The notes: generated by a model not told the origin, from the letters alone. Counted from the first letter of the stretch, positions 14,101 through 28,550 are shown. The stretch is DNA of 64,000 nucleotides from Viscum album (GCA_963277665.1 OY728136.1:1976308576-1976372575), one strand, 5' to 3'. Program-made: numbers and translations.

Positions 14101-16090
14101 GAATAAGTATAGAAAATAATTTTAATATATGATCACATAATGAAACAAAAAAACAAATTTTTAATAAATAATAAGCATTTAAAAAAAATATTATATCAAT
14201 ATCAAGTATAATGTTCATTCTCACGAAAATAATTGTAACATATATAAAAAAATAAAAAATAAATAATTTTATTAAAAATAAAAAAATATATATAATTAAA
14301 ATTTCAATTATTAAAATTAACTAAATGATATTTTTTCAAGAAACATTACATTTAAATATTTATCTAAAAATCAATATATTCATAAATGGTCTCAAAATCA
14401 CACTACAATAATTTTCAGAAAATTATTTAAAAAATAAAAATTAATTTTTCAAATGTAATTAATAATATCAGAATAAATAAATTACAATATCTACACACAA
14501 AATGCACAAAAAAACAATATTTTATGGAGAAGTATTTTTAAAGAATAAAATTAATTTATAATCCTTCTATGCATAAAAACAATAATTATTTAATTTTAAT
14601 TAGTATTACTAGATATATAATCATATAATTTTCATATAATCTTTTATAAATATCAGCTAATTTATTATCTTGTGAATAATATACATCACACATATAAAAA
14701 AAATTAATAAAAAATATCTCATTTGCCTTCAAAAGATTTTATCCTAAATTATAACAAGTTGATTATCAATTTATGATTGAATATATATTTTATTATGAAA
14801 AAACATTCTATGTATATTTCGTAATAAAATTATTCATATTAATATCATTCAAACTGTTTGTGAGGCAATAATAGTCATATTTAAATAATAACATTTCTAT
14901 TGTATATTTTTGTTCGATTAAGATCAGTGATATGTATAACATGAATAATCGAATTTAATATAATTTAAATAAAATATATTATAATTTTTTTTGTTGTTAT
15001 CAGATATATAATATGATATTAAACTATTTATTTTGAATGAGGATAATTATTGAAAAGCATGATGTTGGAGAATAGAAGTGTAACTGATTGTAGAAGAAGA
15101 AGTACTAAGAATATGGATGGTGAAAGGAAGAAGGAAGATTAGAAATTTTCCCATAATTATTTATATGATCATGAGTTCAAAATCATAGCAAGTAAATATT
15201 ATTCTTGATTTTACATTATGTACCAAATTACAAACATATAATGCATTAAATCATCAAAAATAATTCTATGGAGATCAGAAAATTTTATTCATCATGAGGA
15301 TACTTTGTGTGAATTTTGGAATATGTGTTATTATTAATAATGAGTAACTATAAATGTTTGATTTTAAAATTTATGTATACAAGATTCAAAGATACATTAG
15401 CAAAAATTGTTAAATATTAGAATAATTTTCCAAAAGATTAAAAATAATATTTTTACATAGTCATTTATTTTTTTGGATACTATGTTATTCATTATTAAAT
15501 ATATATCATGAGTACTAATTCATGATTTAGGATGAAATTTGAGGATGTGATAATTTAAATTGTTCAAGACATTAAATTTAATGTTTTATGTCTATTCGAA
15601 ATTTTTATGATTATATAAACAGGGGATACATAACATTGAGTAATCATTAAATAAGAAATTATAAATTCTTGGAAAATATTTTGGATCCTTTCATAGAGAC
15701 TTCACACTCAAAATTGGGTATAAAAGTTGGATATTGTGACAATGCAAAGGTTTATGAGGCTATGAGATACTAAAGTCCATAATTTTAATATTCATATGGT
15801 TATGAGAGAATTGAAATTTTTGTTATTATGATTTCATTAATTCAATATGAAATACCAATAATATTTTTAAAAATACATTTCCTCTATATGTTGAGTTTAT
15901 TAAAGTATTTAGTAAAAAAAATTAGAATTATAGGTATTCTTGATGGATGTTCCTAAATATTGATTATTTATATGTTGATTTTTTTATAATTTGTTCGCGT
16001 ATTCATTCAAAAAGTTTTAAAGGTTCTATTGACGATCAGTTACTTTGTGGGTGTGGAATCAATATAAATAGAATGGATCATTCTTGTTTC
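8106..16090. other. AT-rich DNA without recognisable genes
   Basis: About 8 kb with stops throughout all frames. A 68-codon frame on the minus strand at 8134-8340 has no recognisable motif. I see no LTR termini, primer sites, RT motifs or RNA genes. Composition becomes abruptly more GC-rich at about 16.1 kb, where the LINE begins. Confidence 0.55.
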
Positions 16091-16329
16091 AATCTTTACA
16101 AATAAAATTTTTATTCAAATAATGATGCAAGCAGTACAACCATGAGACCCTAGGATTTAGGGAGGTCATAAATAGCACAAGATGATGGAATCCCATGTAC
16201 CTAAATTAATACACTCTGGTTTCAAACCATCCGTAGTGAGGATACTACGGAACATGGAGCTCTAGACTGCCAAGGATACTCAGTGATCCTTAAACTTATT
16301 ACCCTCATGGAAAGTGTGTGTGACTAGGA

Positions 16330-16660
16330 TATTGTCCTAAGGATGCAACAATATTTCCTAAAATTTTAAAAAATTGACAAATGGGGGGATACATTACCAA
16401 GCATAGAGTCGTGGAGAATCTTGGAATCAGTCACCGCCTGGGTTATCTCTTACTTCACTTGAATGCAAATGGATAGCCCCATGAACATGGCCTTGGACTT
16501 AGCCAAGTGAGAAGAACCATTTCCAATGAAAGAAGTAAAATCCATCACATCCTCCCCTTGGGACATAACCCCCCCCCCCTCATCACCCCCATAGTGCAGG
16601 ACCCATTCGTGTTCATTTTAAACCCAGATCCAGTGGGCTTCTAGCTTACCCAATTCTCCT
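16330..16660 (-). pseudogene. LINE RNase H domain remnant
   Basis: On the minus strand, pieces in shifting frames match a plant LINE RNase H: KMNTNGSCT (family: KLNTDGS), then a glycine-rich turn, GNGSSHLAKSKAMFMGLSIC and VTDSKILHDS, followed by THTFHEGNK. The first catalytic Asp of the NTDGS motif is Asn here. The glycine turn falls on a run of 11 G (11 C on the plus strand at 16569-16579), a likely slippage site that shifts the frame. RNase H in this position would remove RNA from the cDNA hybrid. Confidence 0.8.
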
Positions 16661-17600
16661 ACTGTTCGACCCTAGTGGGTAGTTTCGAGGGACCACTGAC
16701 CTAGATAAGATTAAAAGTGGGGGCCTACTGCCAGCCCATGGAGAGCACATCCAGATAAATTAGAAGGAAACTGATCTGCGAGATGATGAACCTAACCATA
16801 GGAACAGATCCTTCAAACATCACATGGTTCCTGGCTTGATGCAAGCTTCATCATCCTGTACTAGAAACCACCGAAATTATTGATTGATACTTCTCAGAAC
16901 TAGCCATACCATGGAACTAGCTCCCCACCAAAGGAACATAATTCTGTTCTTGAGAAGAAACCGCTAATGAACCTTCAACACTAGACAACACTGTGCGTGC
17001 CCAATCCCCCCTATAAAATAGGTGTTTTATACTCTCATCCCGCACGTTGTAGTAGCATTAACACCATGAGACAATGATTATTAATAGCTTCATGATGGTC
17101 TCTTTTGTAGCTAATGCAATGTTCTAGATTCAATATATAAGAATGTTAAACATCGTTGGAATCTTATGGCACCACACTACACCATTACTCACCTTTTGAT
17201 GATCTTTCTCATATAATTCCTGTGAAAATATCTTCGGGAGAAGACCCCTAAAAAATAAAGAGTGAATACACCTTTGTCTAGATCGTCATTGAACTCAATG
17301 GTTTCGACAAGGGCCTGATGTTCCTCATCCAAAATTTCATTGGTGAACTTGGGATATTGGCTCGCATCTTTAACTGTGATAAATTGGGCTGGGCACCTAG
17401 GAAAGGCTGGAATATAACCCATCCAGTTCATGTACCAAAATAAGAGGTCCACTATTTCCACCATCCATTGATAGTTCCTTTGAAGAGTTTAATACTAAGG
17501 ATAAATATTCTCCCACTAATGATATGCATAACTTCAGGCGTCCTCTACACTCCCACCGTATTGAAAAGGAAAGTACTTTCCCCATAATTAACACTCATCA
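16661..17600 (-). pseudogene. LINE zinc-binding/linker region remnant
   Basis: Between RT and RNase H the minus strand reads as a decayed plant LINE connector. A recognisable stretch is ARNHVMFEGSVPMVRFIISQ, just before the RNase H domain, typical of the region after the zf-RVT domain. Cys/His spacing cannot be traced confidently through the frameshifts. Short open frames here (for example 17189-17464 and 17397-17594) are pieces of this decayed reading, not separate genes. Confidence 0.55.
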
Positions 17601-17899
17601 ATGATTTCCCATGTGATTTGGCATGCATGCAATGGATCATTCCTCTAAGACTCTACATGTTTATCATGCCTTCTTGAATGGTCCTTGTAAAACTTCCCCT
17701 CGGAGCCCTATGTCTCTTACCTTCAAATTTTTCATCCAATAAAAATCTAAATATGAGCTTATCAATATTTTTTATCACACCTTGAGGAAAATTTTAAGGA
17801 GGCAATGCATGGACATGGATAGCAGACATATCACTATTCACTAGAGCAATACAACCAATGAATGATAGAAAGAGGTTCCTCCAACTAAATATGAGGCAA

Positions 17900-19000
17900 G
17901 TGATTCTAGTAACAACGTGATCATAGTCTCTAATTCGATGTATACCTAAAAAATAATAGATCCCATGTACTCCATCATGAATGATCTGTGATGCATGTAC
18001 ATGCATTTTCACAGAGAGGAAACCCATGTGTGATAGGTTTTATTTGTGATATCAATAATTATTTTGGAGTTACTGGGGACATTCCTACTCCAATATAAAT
18101 ATTCATCAATAATGTCCTTGATCCCACAAATAGATCTTGGGACATCATTGATAACTATAATCATATCATCAGTGAACATTATGTGAGAAACCATTATGTT
18201 GTTCATCATCTTCATGAAAGGGAGCATCATACCGTGGGAAAAACCTTTGTTGATTATCTTGTTGAGAGTATCATGTGCCAGTGTAAAGATTATAGGGGAT
18301 AGTGGGTCTCCCGTCCGAAGACCAATTTTTTTGTTGAATAATCCATGTGTCTTCCCTCAGAATGAAACTGTTAGCCATGATCAACTGAAGCTCCTGAAAG
18401 AAGTTCCACTGCCTTGTCTGAAAACATGATACCTGATAGGACTTTTTTGAAAAAAAATTATTATAGCCTATCTTAGTTCTTGTTCACCTCTAGTTTAATC
18501 TCCAACATGGATCCATGTGATTTGAAATTTATTTCTCTTATCTTATCATAAGCTATAGGTATCTCTCCCGTGATGAAGCGACCTCTCACAAATTCATGTT
18601 CCTCAATAGATATCCCCCTAGGTAGGAGATTGGACAAACTATGTTAAACATGCATGCCAATATCTTATAAGAGAAGTTACCTAGGATTATTGGAATATAT
18701 ATCATGAGATAAGAGGTGTAATTGATCTTAGGAATGAGATCTATAGTTCTTGCACTTTCCACATGAGGGAGGCACCCACCTCAAATGTAGTCCAGAATCG
18801 CATCAGTTTGGTCATGCATTACAACATCCCACACCCCCTATAAAAGGATCTGAAGAAGCCGTTAAGGTTATGTGCACTCTCTAGGTTGAGATTCTGCATG
18901 TATGGATTAATCTCATCTTCACTGAGGATTGCCACCAAGACCCTGTTATCCTGATTAGTCCCCAAATTTGGAATTGTCTCTCATAGCACTACAATACCCC
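17900..19000 (-). pseudogene. LINE reverse transcriptase domain remnant
   Basis: The RT core is clear. GLRTGDPLSPIIF at about 18285-18323 corresponds to the conserved G-(L/V)-R-Q-G-D-P-L-S-P block, and HIMFTDDMIIV with FTDD at 18165-18176 corresponds to the catalytic F-A-D-D motif. The following GIKDIIDEYLYWS is the usual helix after the palm. Both aspartates remain although Ala is replaced by Thr. The segment before GLRTGDP lies in a different frame, so the domain is broken. Confidence 0.88.
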
Positions 19001-19449
19001 TATGATACCCCCTGGACATCCTTGGGTTTGGGCCAACCATAAGGTCTTTGAGGAAAGAGAGAACCATACTCCCAACCATGTCACCATTCTTGGTGTAGGA
19101 GTCGTCCTCCAGTAGAATGTCTATCATAGTAAAACACATTAATTCTCTAATGTACACTTTGATATATGCCATGTTTTTATTGGCTTCCATTGACCACCTC
19201 ATCCAAGAACAATCCTGAGCCATCCACTCCTATTTAAGAAGCTCATCCTCCCTGCACAACATTTTTTACCCAAGGTCATAAAACACTGAAGCATCCCACA
19301 TCACCTCCATATAAGATTCTATATTTTCGATGCACTTTTTTAAGACTTCCAGGTTTTTATTGAAGAGAGGTAACCTCAGGGATAATTCCTTTAACCCATG
19401 TATTTGCCTCCATAGATTGTTGTGAAGGAAAAGCCATGTGTTCCCTGTG

Positions 19450-20215
19450 GTTGGTGCCTCTGATAGATTCCATACTAGTCACTGGTAGCCTTAGATCTGA
19501 GACCACTATTGGAAGAACCAGAAGGACTCTAGGAAATCCTGTTTTGTAAGCAAAGACACTATTATTGGAGAATGAACAGATATACCTTAGACTAAATCCT
19601 TCACCTTTGCCTCTAAGAAGGAGGTGATCATGTTATTATTCACCATGAAACATTCAATTCTACTCCAACAATGACTTAATCATGTTTGGTAATTACACCA
19701 TATGTACCGATCTCTTGAGTACACCATGTCTAGTAGAACCTTATCCACCATGAATAGGGTGAAGTCCAAACTAGACTAACGATGTAATGAACCTCTACCC
19801 ATCTTCTCATAAGGATTAATAATGTAGTTGAAGTCCCCTACTACATACCATTGGAGGTACCTTGGATCGAAGAGCCCATGCCTTTGCCACAACCCTTTCC
19901 ATACATGAGCATTGTAGATGCCTAAATGAATCGATTCAATGAAACAACCCCCGACACTTTCATGGTGAGGAATTGATCCCCCACCTCAATCAAATACAAT
20001 GAGTCCTCTTTATTCCAAAAGATCCAAATATGTTTTTCTTCGGATCTATATGTAAGGAACCATGAAAACATACTTTTTGACTGAAGGCCTTGATCATCTC
20101 TAGGATTTTATTTCTCAAGAACAACAATGATTCACACTTTATTTTTCTTAACATCCGAGGCTATAAGGTCTATCTTAACCTGGGAACCTAGGCCATGGCT
20201 ATTATAGATTGACAT
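19450..20215 (-). pseudogene. LINE endonuclease domain remnant
   Basis: A minus-strand Met codon at 20213-20215 begins MSIYNSHGLGSQVK, which matches the W-N-x-R-G-L-G start of plant LINE endonucleases. Further on are a segment like the IWIFW strand and YIWCNYQ...WSRIECFMVN, matching the conserved (F/Y)-T-W-S-N ... SR-(I/L)-D-R block. The asparagine of the first motif survives, but the GDFN region is not cleanly readable and several stops interrupt the frame. The enzyme would nick target DNA to prime reverse transcription. Confidence 0.82.
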
Positions 20216-20899
20216 TGATAAAATTAATAATTTGGGATTCTGGCTTTGGCCCCATGCTCAGTGTTCAACATGCTACGAGGATATATGCTTCCCCAAAGGA
20301 GTCTCAACTGTTCCTGAGTACACACTCATAGGGTCTGAATAAGATAAAACACTACTACTGGCTATCCATGAATAAGAAACATGATATACCTCCCCATTTC
20401 CATCTTCTATGGTATGAGAAGGAGGTGTTTTGACCCTCTTTCACCTATACATCTGTGGAATCAAATTAACCTCCTGAAACACCACTAATCTTATCCTATA
20501 ACTGAGCCTCACAAATGAGGGGAACCCGAGGCATGCTGCTCAAAGAGCCTTACTACGTAGGAACATTAGAAAAATCAACACATAGAGGCATCCAAGACTC
20601 TCGCAGAACCAATGTAGTTGAGACATAATCTAGGAACCCATTCCATAACCACTTGGATGAGTGCACATGGCCATGGAAGAATAGCTGATCTGAGAGGATA
20701 TAGATCATCTAGGGAGATACCACTAGCTTGAAAGGTACCATAACACCGCAAGAAGAGGCTTCAATGACTGAAGTAAGGATATTATGAGCTAAGAGTAATG
20801 AGACATATAATGTATCTTGATAACCTTACGGTATAACGACGAACTCACTTGAGCGGATAGACTCAGCGCCACCTAGGCTGTGAGGATAGATGTTCCCCA

Positions 20900-21540
20900 T
20901 TAAGGCGTCCCTTAGGTCCTGATGAATACCACCCCACATCCAGTTCCTACTCATTTTCTAGGAATGGACATGAAGGCCTCAAGAAGAACAGAACCTTGGG
21001 AACCCTGGGAAGGATATGACCTTATCGCCATCCACAACATCCCTTACATTTAATGTTACCTTATCTGTAATTGAAAATTACAGGTCCAACTCCACACAGA
21101 TTTTGGAAACCAATATATATTAACAAGAGAGGGTACGATCATCTTCGCACCAGAACCCACTGATATAGTCTCCAATAGCATTAAGAAATGTCCAATTTTG
21201 AAAATGTATAGGCATTCCAGGGAGTCCTAACCAAAATGAGGCTTTAGGGATTTCCTCCCAATTATGAGCCTCCAGAGACTAGGGAGGTTGGATGAATATC
21301 TATCTTCCAAATGGTCTGGGAGCTTTTCACCACACGGAGTTAAAATCTTCCTCTGACTCTAACACCATTCAAAAGTACTAGCAGTGATTTATTGAGAGAC
21401 TAAACTGACCTAGTAAGTTCCAAGATCCTACAAAATGTTGGAAAGCCTAAAGGGATGGTTTCTTTGGCCCAAAATGTTGTATTATGGCCCACTGAAGACA
21501 TGAAGCTGCCTCTGTAAATGCCGCTAGGGGAACCTCTAAA
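20900..21540 (-). pseudogene. LINE ORF1 remnant with DUF4283-like domain
   Basis: The minus strand at 21122-21242 reads FWLGLPGMPIHFQNW, then LNAIGDYISGF. This matches the core of the DUF4283 domain found in ORF1 (Gag-like) proteins of plant LINEs. Flanking segments to 21.54 kb and down to about 20.9 kb look like continuations with stops. ORF1 proteins bind element RNA. No CCHC knuckle was found in the part between this domain and the endonuclease. Confidence 0.7.
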
Positions 21541-21550
21541 GAAACACATA

Positions 21551-24500
21551 GATTAATTTCATAAAGGAAATTTTAAAGAAAATAAACAATTAATTAAACC
21601 AGATTATCCTTTTTTAAATAATATTTCATATCCATTCAATATCACATCCCAATATATAAGTATGTGAACTCCCGAATGACACCTTCAATAGGCCAGTGTA
21701 TACTGATCAGCGGCAAGGTATCAACTCAAATAATTTTAGGATTTTATATTAGAAATATACTATCAATTTTTAAATTTAAACATCATCCACCACAATAAAA
21801 ATGGATCATCAACATCGAAATACATCACATAATATATAACACCAAAAACATAATTTAATATAATGTCATTAAATACATAATTATATACAAACAATTCATC
21901 CTTAATTGATTTAATCCTAATTAATAATGATGAATGATTGTTCATCAAAATGAAAAATTATTTTCATTATGTTCCATATCAATCATTCATCTCTAACCTA
22001 AAATATCATAAACTATTTAAATATGAATGTTTTCATTGACAGAAAACATAAAAATTTCCTTGAAAATAATAATATTTAAAAAATAATATTTTTTTAGTCA
22101 TCCTAATTAGTCATACAAACCCAAGAACAACTATTTTATACATTAAATATTAGTAAATAAAGAATATAAATAACTAAGGCCCCAACACATCAATTATAAT
22201 GTGATGATCAATTATTATCAGGATACTTATAGCTCACTTTATCACATTTATCAAATACTAATATACACATAAGTATGTATAATATACCTATGCATCATAA
22301 TATAATAATACAAAAGTAACCCTAAAAAATTGAGTTTCTTGAGAGTCATTAGGTACTCATAGATCTATTCTGTACCCCTATAACTTGTGATACGTTGGTA
22401 TTCATTTTCATTCCATCCATTCACACACCATCAAAGATATTGAATCGCACCAACCCCATATGTAGATGGTAGTAACCAAATATTACAAAATATCATAAAT
22501 GATAAAATTATATCAAAATCCTAAACATACTTAACACTTGATCATTATATATTAATGGACAATCAAAAGATAGTAGCTGAATAAACATCTCCACTGATTA
22601 ATAACTAGATATGATATAAGAATGTGCATACTCACAAATATATTACTAAATTTATAGTTGAATATCAAATCAAACACAAATATAGTGCTTTGGATAAAAG
22701 GTATATATTATTATATCTTAATCTACCACAATCACAATGATATAGAAGGGAAAAGTTGTAAAAACACTACTGAATCACTATATATAACACTCATATACAT
22801 TTTTAAGATTCCCTAACTGAATACTATGTGTTAATGGTAACAATTAAATATAAAAAACATAACAGTTATCTATCAATGATAAAGAGGGGAAAAGTAAATT
22901 TTATCATCTCACTATTACCAAAATAGGTGGATGAGTGAAAATTGTATAAGTATTTTATTCCATCACCAATATCCACCAATCAATAGACTATAGTACAACC
23001 CATGTATATGAGGAGAAAAATAAATACCATAACTCAACTCAAAAACCATATCTATTTTCACATAATAATTGTTATAGTATAGTTTTGAAACATTATATCA
23101 CCTTAAAATTGTTTTTAAAATTCTCATATCATTAAGAGATAGTAAATTTTTTTAATGAATTATTGTTATTTGTTGAACTTTTAGGAGACCAAAATATATA
23201 ATTACATGTATTTATTTCCATATAACATTTCACATCCACCTCTTCTAAAAATGTCCAAATTACAATCATTATTTTTTCAAACATTCTTATTTTTATAAGA
23301 ATCTTCATTATAATGATTCAAAAACATAAAAATGTTAATATTTGAATCATTGTTATTTTGTATCTTTATAAAAGGAAATATTTTCATTAACTATTCAAAA
23401 CCTTGTAAATAGAAAATTCAATCATTTTAGAGGATATCACATTAGTCATTATTTATATAATTATCTTTTAAATTATTATATTTCTATATGTTACTTGTTA
23501 AAATTCATTTATATTTAATAAATATCCGTAAAACCATTTAATTCACTTTGATGAATGAAACCAATATATATTATTCAATAAAGAAATGAATCCTTATTTT
23601 TTTTAAAAAAATTATATGTGATTAGAGATCATCGATACCAAATGAATTTGGTAATATAATGAAACCAAGAACATAACAAGTAAATGAATCATATAATAAA
23701 TTAAATAATTAAAAATACCATTTAATTATTTATGAATATTTAGATGTAATTTGAAAGGATAAATTCAAGTATACATCAATATACCTTGATAATGATGTAC
23801 CCTAATGTATTTGTGGTATTATTTTCATATCTAGATGATTACACTCACTCCTCTATAGTAATGGATTGATGTATGGATATAAAGGCACTGGAGAACCTCT
23901 CAGTTGAGGAAAAATAAGTAAATATTTTAGATGAGGAACACAATATAGCTTTAATCACCATCTTTTCTAATACTATAATTCAATGTAGAATATAACCATC
24001 CTATTTGTTGTTTATATAAATCATGCTACCCAATAGCCTATAAGAAATATATATTCGAATGAAATAAAAGGATTTGAAATAAATTTCCTAAAATGATCAT
24101 TTGATGTACTAAATAGTGTCTGAATGTTTCTTATGTCCCAACCACCCTAGTAGCTACATTATTGATCCTAAAAATTGGTTAAATAATATAATATATGTTC
24201 TTAAATGTTCTCTCTTTGGTGGGGTTATTAATTTTCTATGTGTAATGTACTATACTACCTATTAATATAATCATAATCCTAAACCAAATTTGGATTTTTG
24301 ATTTTCTAAATTTACTATTATGATATGATAAATAACTTTTTATTGATATGAAAAATGAAACAATAATTATTCAATTAAATAATTACATTCCATTAAATAT
24401 TTCACATGTGAAATACTAAAATTATTATTTATGTGTATAAAAAACATAAATATATTTATACATGAACTGGGCATGTTATTCAAAAAAATCCATTTAGTAT

Positions 24501-26265
24501 TATCTTATGTGTGACTCCAATGTACCTTCGTAATGTTCTTAATAATTATATGTCTCATTCATAATCATAAATGAAGATTTGTATGTATCAATGTGTCAAA
24601 TATACGAAATGTTAAAAGGGTTTTGGTGTAATCTAATCATATTTATTTCTATTAGTAATATTCCTTTTTCATTGACATTTAGATTAATCCTTGTACATAG
24701 ACAATTTAAATCCCATATAGTCTATCCCTTTTTCATAATTCATGAGATTATTAAATTTTATATAACTCTATCAAATTAAATTACGATAGAATGACAGTGT
24801 AATTTTTCAAAATTCAATTAATTTCTGGGATGTCATAAACCATTAAGTTGGATATAGCATCATATCAGGGAAAAAGAAATCCATCCACTTGTTTAGTTTC
24901 ATACCCAATTATCTTTGATTTAAAAAAAATCTGAAAATTAATGCATATATGTGTCAAATTATACTACCTAAAAAGAAGGAAATCCATTTAAAAAATATAT
25001 GTTGATGGAATAACAATAATTATTCTCATAGATAACAATAATATTATATATCTATATATGAAAATACATGTGTTTTATTATAAGTGATTCAAATTTGTAT
25101 AAAATTTCACTCACATATATCTTATAGTTTATTAGTTATATATCTATATGAGTGAAAATTCTTGTATAGATCATATAATATCCTCAAAAAAATAATATGA
25201 AAACCAATAAAATTAAACCATATTATAAAAATATTTTAGGAGATTGTTTTCATGATAAATCTCAATTTAAATTCATCAAAAAAAAATTAGTTGTGAATTT
25301 TTTCCATTGATAAAAATTAAATGTTACAACATTTCCTTAAGCTAGTAACACTTGACTAACATTTGGGTAAAACGCTAACAATCTCCAACCTTCACTAAAT
25401 CTAGTTAACAAGGTATCCAATGCCTATAGAACATGAGTGAATTTGATGATTTTTTTTCTATGGTTCTTTGTTTGGAGTTCATAAATATTATCCCCTAAAT
25501 AAACATGACATATTTTAATATTACCCTATTCAATTATCTGTAATGTGAGACAAAATCCCTGAATAATTTTATTTGATATTTAATGAGATATGGGTCTATA
25601 GGTTATGGAACTACTCCAATATTATAATATTAGAGTCTAATTGAGTGAATAATTAATTGGAATACCCTATTTTTTTAATGAACTTCTTTAAAAAAGGAGT
25701 TATTTAGGGATATATTATTATATTATACACATAGATTCTATTATTGATTCAGAATGATTTAATTAATTATATATTTTTTAGCTCAACGCTCCAACATTTA
25801 GGTAAAAAATCATGACTACTATCTAATATTATCATTTTATGTTTAGAAACTAGCATCAATGTAACTCGTTACAATAATTTCATCCCTGCCACAAAATAAA
25901 TAGAATAAATCCTTAGTTATTCTTAAGTACATATAGACATTATTTATGCATTCCCAATGAATTTTAGGAGGATTTTATTGGTATAAAATCAACATAATTA
26001 TTGTATAAAATACGTTAAAATGATTATACAACATAGAAAAACAAATTAAACCAACTTTTATATCATATGGAATCATACTAATGTATTTTTTCCTTTAATA
26101 GTTGAAGGGAACTGTTCATTTGATATAATCATACCATATTACATTGGGAAATAATCCTTTACAATAATTCAATGTAAAACCTAATTACACATTATTAATT
26201 AATTTATTTTATATGTGTTCAATAATTTTTTTAAATAATTTTACACAATATATAAAATCAATGAT
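21551..26265. other. AT-rich DNA without recognisable genes
   Basis: Short open frames (for example 21763-21948 and 24579-24779) show no recognisable motif. No retroelement domain or RNA gene was found between the LINE and the 5' LTR of element C. Ancient repeat remnants are likely. Confidence 0.5.
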
Positions 26266-26269
26266 CAAA

Positions 26270-28550
26270 ATGTAATCTTTTAATTTTTTGGAAGCTAGTT
26301 TTTGGGTTAAGATTGTGTGAGAAACATTATGGTGTTTCTTCAAGTGGATTACTGTTCTTGTTGGATATAGAGTGAATTCATGTCCAAAATTATAAATTAA
26401 TAACTTAAGTCTACCAATGAAAAAAATCAATAAAAACTAGATCAAATGGTAAAAACGATTAGATTGTAAATCCTTTTTACATCATAAATATGTCTCATAG
26501 GATAATTTACCTGAGGCGGAATGTTTTTATATATATATGAATAATGGAAATTTACTTTATAAAATATGTTTTATGAAATAAATTAATAATAACTAATAAT
26601 TTTTATGCACCACTTACATAACCTCCCTTAATATCATTGAGCAGTTATATCCCCTAAATCATAATGTGTTCCTAACCTATTTTGGGAATCTATGATATTT
26701 CGAGGTCCCCTATTTGATGATCAATCTCATTATTGATTTTGTTTCTCCTCCACCTATAATCATTTATTCTCAACAAAATGGTCCAACTATCCACTGGTTC
26801 ATTAGAATTAGTGTTTTTATGTTTTTATATATGAGATCAAGAAATGATTATGTATCTTTTATATATTCTAGATATATTAGTTGATATTCTTCTTGGGGGT
26901 GACCATCGTGTTTATTGTAGTGTGCCCTTCATGTTCCATGATATATTTGAAAATCTAACTGATCCATTTACCATTTTTATTATGGAATCAACCTTAACAT
27001 GTGATACTAATTTTTAAGGCCTCCATATTTTATTTATGTTGCATTTCCTCTATGTGGATGTTGTTTTCTGTGGTGTATGTCTTGAGTTTAAGGTTGGTGT
27101 TTATATATCTAGCCATTGAAATTTGACACATAAATTCTTTGGGATTTATAACTTTATTTGTATGTGAATTGTAATTTTTTATTGGTGTTCATATATTTAT
27201 TTTTATATTAAAGAAATGTTTCCCCATATATAAGTGAAATAAATGGTAATTTAAATGCATTGTGAAATTGTTTCTGAGAACATGTTTTGATGTAAAATAG
27301 GTTCCAAAATTGTAAATTAAATTGTGTATTCCCTTTGAAATGACTTGAAATAAAAAAACGGGTGTCATTATCACATAGGATGAAGGTATAGTAGTAGGCC
27401 TTTCCTTTTAATTCCATATATGGTTCACTTGTGGGGTTATTTTCTACACCCTAATCCCGATGTCCATGGGAAATGATTTTTGAATTGTATGAGGGTTTAG
27501 TTCTTTTTATGTTCCTTTATTCCATAATCATTGATACATAGGTTTTAGGTACTTATATTTTTACTTAAACATGAATGGTATACAAGTGTCCAAGATAACA
27601 TCACTATGATTTTTCCATGCTTCATTTTACTATTTTTTTATTTGGAATTATAATATTCCATATTTGATATAAAATTTTGATATATTTTATATAATATTGT
27701 CTTTGAAGTTGTTTTAACAAACTTTTTATGGATTTATGGTAAAGGGGTAATTGTTAAACATGATTTTAATATAAAACAATTTCATTAACTATCAATCCAT
27801 GTTTGGGTAAAAATACTATTTTGGGGTTTTTTCACAAAGACATGATATGGAACATCTGGGATAGATCATATTGATCCAATTTATTAGACATCTTGAATAC
27901 CACATTGGATATTTTTATACCTTATATTGTATTATGTTACAAAAATGGAAATGGTTCCTAGTTTGGTGGTGAGTTTTATATCATCTGGGTTTGGGTAGAT
28001 AGTGGGGAAATGGTTGTTGATTCCCCACATATCACATAGAGTGGGGGTTCATTACTTTCCTTATTCCTTTCTGTTTTTTAGACACATACCGTTGGGTTTA
28101 TCTAGATTTTGAGTTATATTGATATAAATTTTTCAATATTTTAATATAATATTTTATTCAAGTTTTCTTACAAAGTATTTTCTTTTGTGTATATATTCTA
28201 GGTATATTTTTTAGGATGAAATAAATAATTACCTCTTGAAATTTTCCTGATGCATGGGTTCTCTTCTACACTCGATGGGGATTGGGAATTCCCTTTGGGT
28301 AAGTAGCATATTGGTTTGAGTAATAGTTTTTGAGCATATTCATATAAAATTCATAACAAATTGGTGTTAATGGGAGTTTATCATTAGGATTCCATGTATT
28401 GTGATGTCTGAAATATTGAATATATGTGTTTTCAATCATTAGAAGTAGGTTATGATGAGTTCTTTGATAGGATTTTCATTGATGTGCCTTGTGTTACAAT
28501 ATTATTTTGGGATTTCTATCTCCAATAATTTAGTTTGGGTGTTGATATCT
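26270..28550 (+). repeat. 5' LTR of element C (ends approximate)
   Basis: Colinear similarity to 44,407-45,260 shows this is the partner LTR. For example, 26,330-26,420 aligns with 44,480-44,560 (TGGATATA...CATGTC), 26,430-26,540 with 44,590-44,700, and 26,840-26,930 with 45,000-45,080 (CTTATAT...GACC/AACC...ATTGT). A TGTAAT at about 26,270 is the likely start. The right end is placed only by the presumed gag start at 28,630; I could not find a convincing primer binding site. Divergence is high and many differences are transitions. Confidence 0.7.

Larger units (their letters stand above)
16095..21550 (-). mobile_element. decayed L1-type LINE, nearly full length
   Basis: A non-LTR retrotransposon reads right to left. 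ORF1 with a DUF4283-like segment lies at about 20.9-21.5 kb, an apurinic-type endonuclease at about 19.5-20.2 kb, reverse transcriptase at about 17.9-19.0 kb, a zinc-binding/linker region at 16.65-17.5 kb and a terminal RNase H at about 16.3-16.65 kb. This order, with an RNase H tail, is typical of plant L1-clade LINEs. All parts carry stops and frameshifts, so the copy is dead. The higher GC marks its limits well. Near the left limit the minus strand shows an AATAAA signal; a clear poly(A) tail and target-site duplication were not identified, so the ends are approximate. Confidence 0.9.

Noticed and set aside
18196..18429. 77-codon plus-strand frame
   Set aside because: It is antisense to the LINE RT core, where the minus strand carries the GLRTGDPLSP and FTDD motifs.
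24579..24779. 66-codon open frame on the plus strand
   Set aside because: A hydrophobic peptide from AT-rich DNA with no context or motif.
26209..26430. 73-codon minus-strand frame at the start of the C 5' LTR
   Set aside because: It overlaps the LTR, and the partner LTR does not preserve it.
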